Under the pieces are notes generated by a model. That model was given only the letters and a program-made list of their open reading frames with translations. It searched no databases and was not told the origin of the DNA. A stretch of 5,268 bases of DNA from Coriobacteriales bacterium. Its GTDB lineage: Bacteria > Actinomycetota > Coriobacteriia > Coriobacteriales > UBA8131. Location of the stretch: positions 1-5,268 of the forward strand of contig JAIRTN010000148.1 in the NCBI GenBank assembly GCA_031254905.1, given 5' to 3'. The translations under genes were made by a program, and so were the position numbers. Positions 5,088-5,268 of this stretch are shown piece by piece (position 1 is the stretch's first letter; each line of letters opens with the position of its first letter).

Positions 5088-5268
5088 TTACGAAACAATA
5101 TCCCCATCACCAATAGGACGAGAAAACAGGATAATCAAATCACCGCAAACATTGCACCTTGTCCATCCCCTTACTTGGCTTTCTAAACGGTGAATAGATT
5201 CACCACGTGACAGCGTTCCGCCACACTTCTGGCAGCGGGGTCTCGACGCTTCATATTCAGCTTTCCAC
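5088..5268 (-). CDS. Hypothetical protein with C-terminal zinc-ribbon-like motif, 3' end only
   Basis: On the minus strand the frame starting at 5267 is open for 59 codons and ends at TAA (5090-5088); the 5' part lies beyond the right edge. The visible tail begins WKAEYEASRPRCQKCGGTLS and contains two Cys pairs, CQKC (residues 12-15 of the visible part) and CNVC (38-41), each followed by Gly, in a C-x2-C-x22-C-x2-C spacing that fits a zinc ribbon. An aromatic/hydrophobic stretch follows and the protein ends GDGDIVS. Such ribbons occur in nucleic-acid-binding proteins, recombinases and small regulators; I do not recognise this family. The DNA is more AT-rich than the neighbouring genes (about 49% GC over 5101-5268, with codons such as TTA, AGA and ATT), which hints at foreign origin. 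No start codon is visible. Confidence 0.6.
   Translation of the reverse strand, partial: WKAEYEASRPRCQKCGGTLSRGESIHRLESQVRGWTRCNVCGDLIILFSRPIGDGDIVS

Overview
The window holds five protein-coding genes, two of them cut by the window edges, plus an unusual amount of repeat sequence between them. The DNA is fairly GC-rich. A ferredoxin-type aldo/keto reductase, a biotin-dependent carboxyltransferase and a DUF975 + PF06541 membrane protein together suggest an anaerobic Gram-positive bacterium. A member of the Coriobacteriia (Actinomycetota) would fit, but this is inferred from protein resemblance recalled without a search, and no rRNA or marker gene settles it.

Left part (1-1303): the minus strand carries efp (elongation factor P, 743-1303), followed after a 314-bp gap by the 5' part of a carboxyltransferase gene of the OadA / pyruvate carboxylase B family (1-428, running off the left edge). 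The gap has a perfect hairpin just past the efp stop, a TATAAT-like box, and a leader hairpin in front of oadA that could be an attenuator. efp most likely starts at a GTG at 1303, because the upstream ATG lies inside a TATAAT box.

Middle part (1386-4844): a divergent pair of genes, a ferredoxin-fused aldo/keto reductase on the minus strand (1521-2654) and a two-domain membrane protein on the plus strand (2931-4601). Between them is an array of about ten degenerate GGAGCGGAAT units (minus strand) that stays open in the reductase frame. The pair is flanked symmetrically by two copies of an ~88-bp repeat in inverted orientation (1386-1473 and 4758-4844), each just past the 3' end of one of the genes.

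Right part (4602-5268): 486 bp without a convincing gene, filled with inverted repeats and shorter relatives of the 88-bp repeat. It is followed by the 3' end of a minus-strand gene (5088-5268) encoding a C-x2-C...C-x2-C zinc-ribbon-like tail in visibly more AT-rich DNA.

The genes do not form one pathway: efp is translation, oadA is central carbon metabolism, and the reductase and membrane protein have no assigned substrate. No CRISPR array, transposase, tRNA, rRNA or recognisable defence or biosynthetic system was found. The main novelty candidates are the inverted repeat pair, the repeat array at the reductase N-terminus and the oadA leader.
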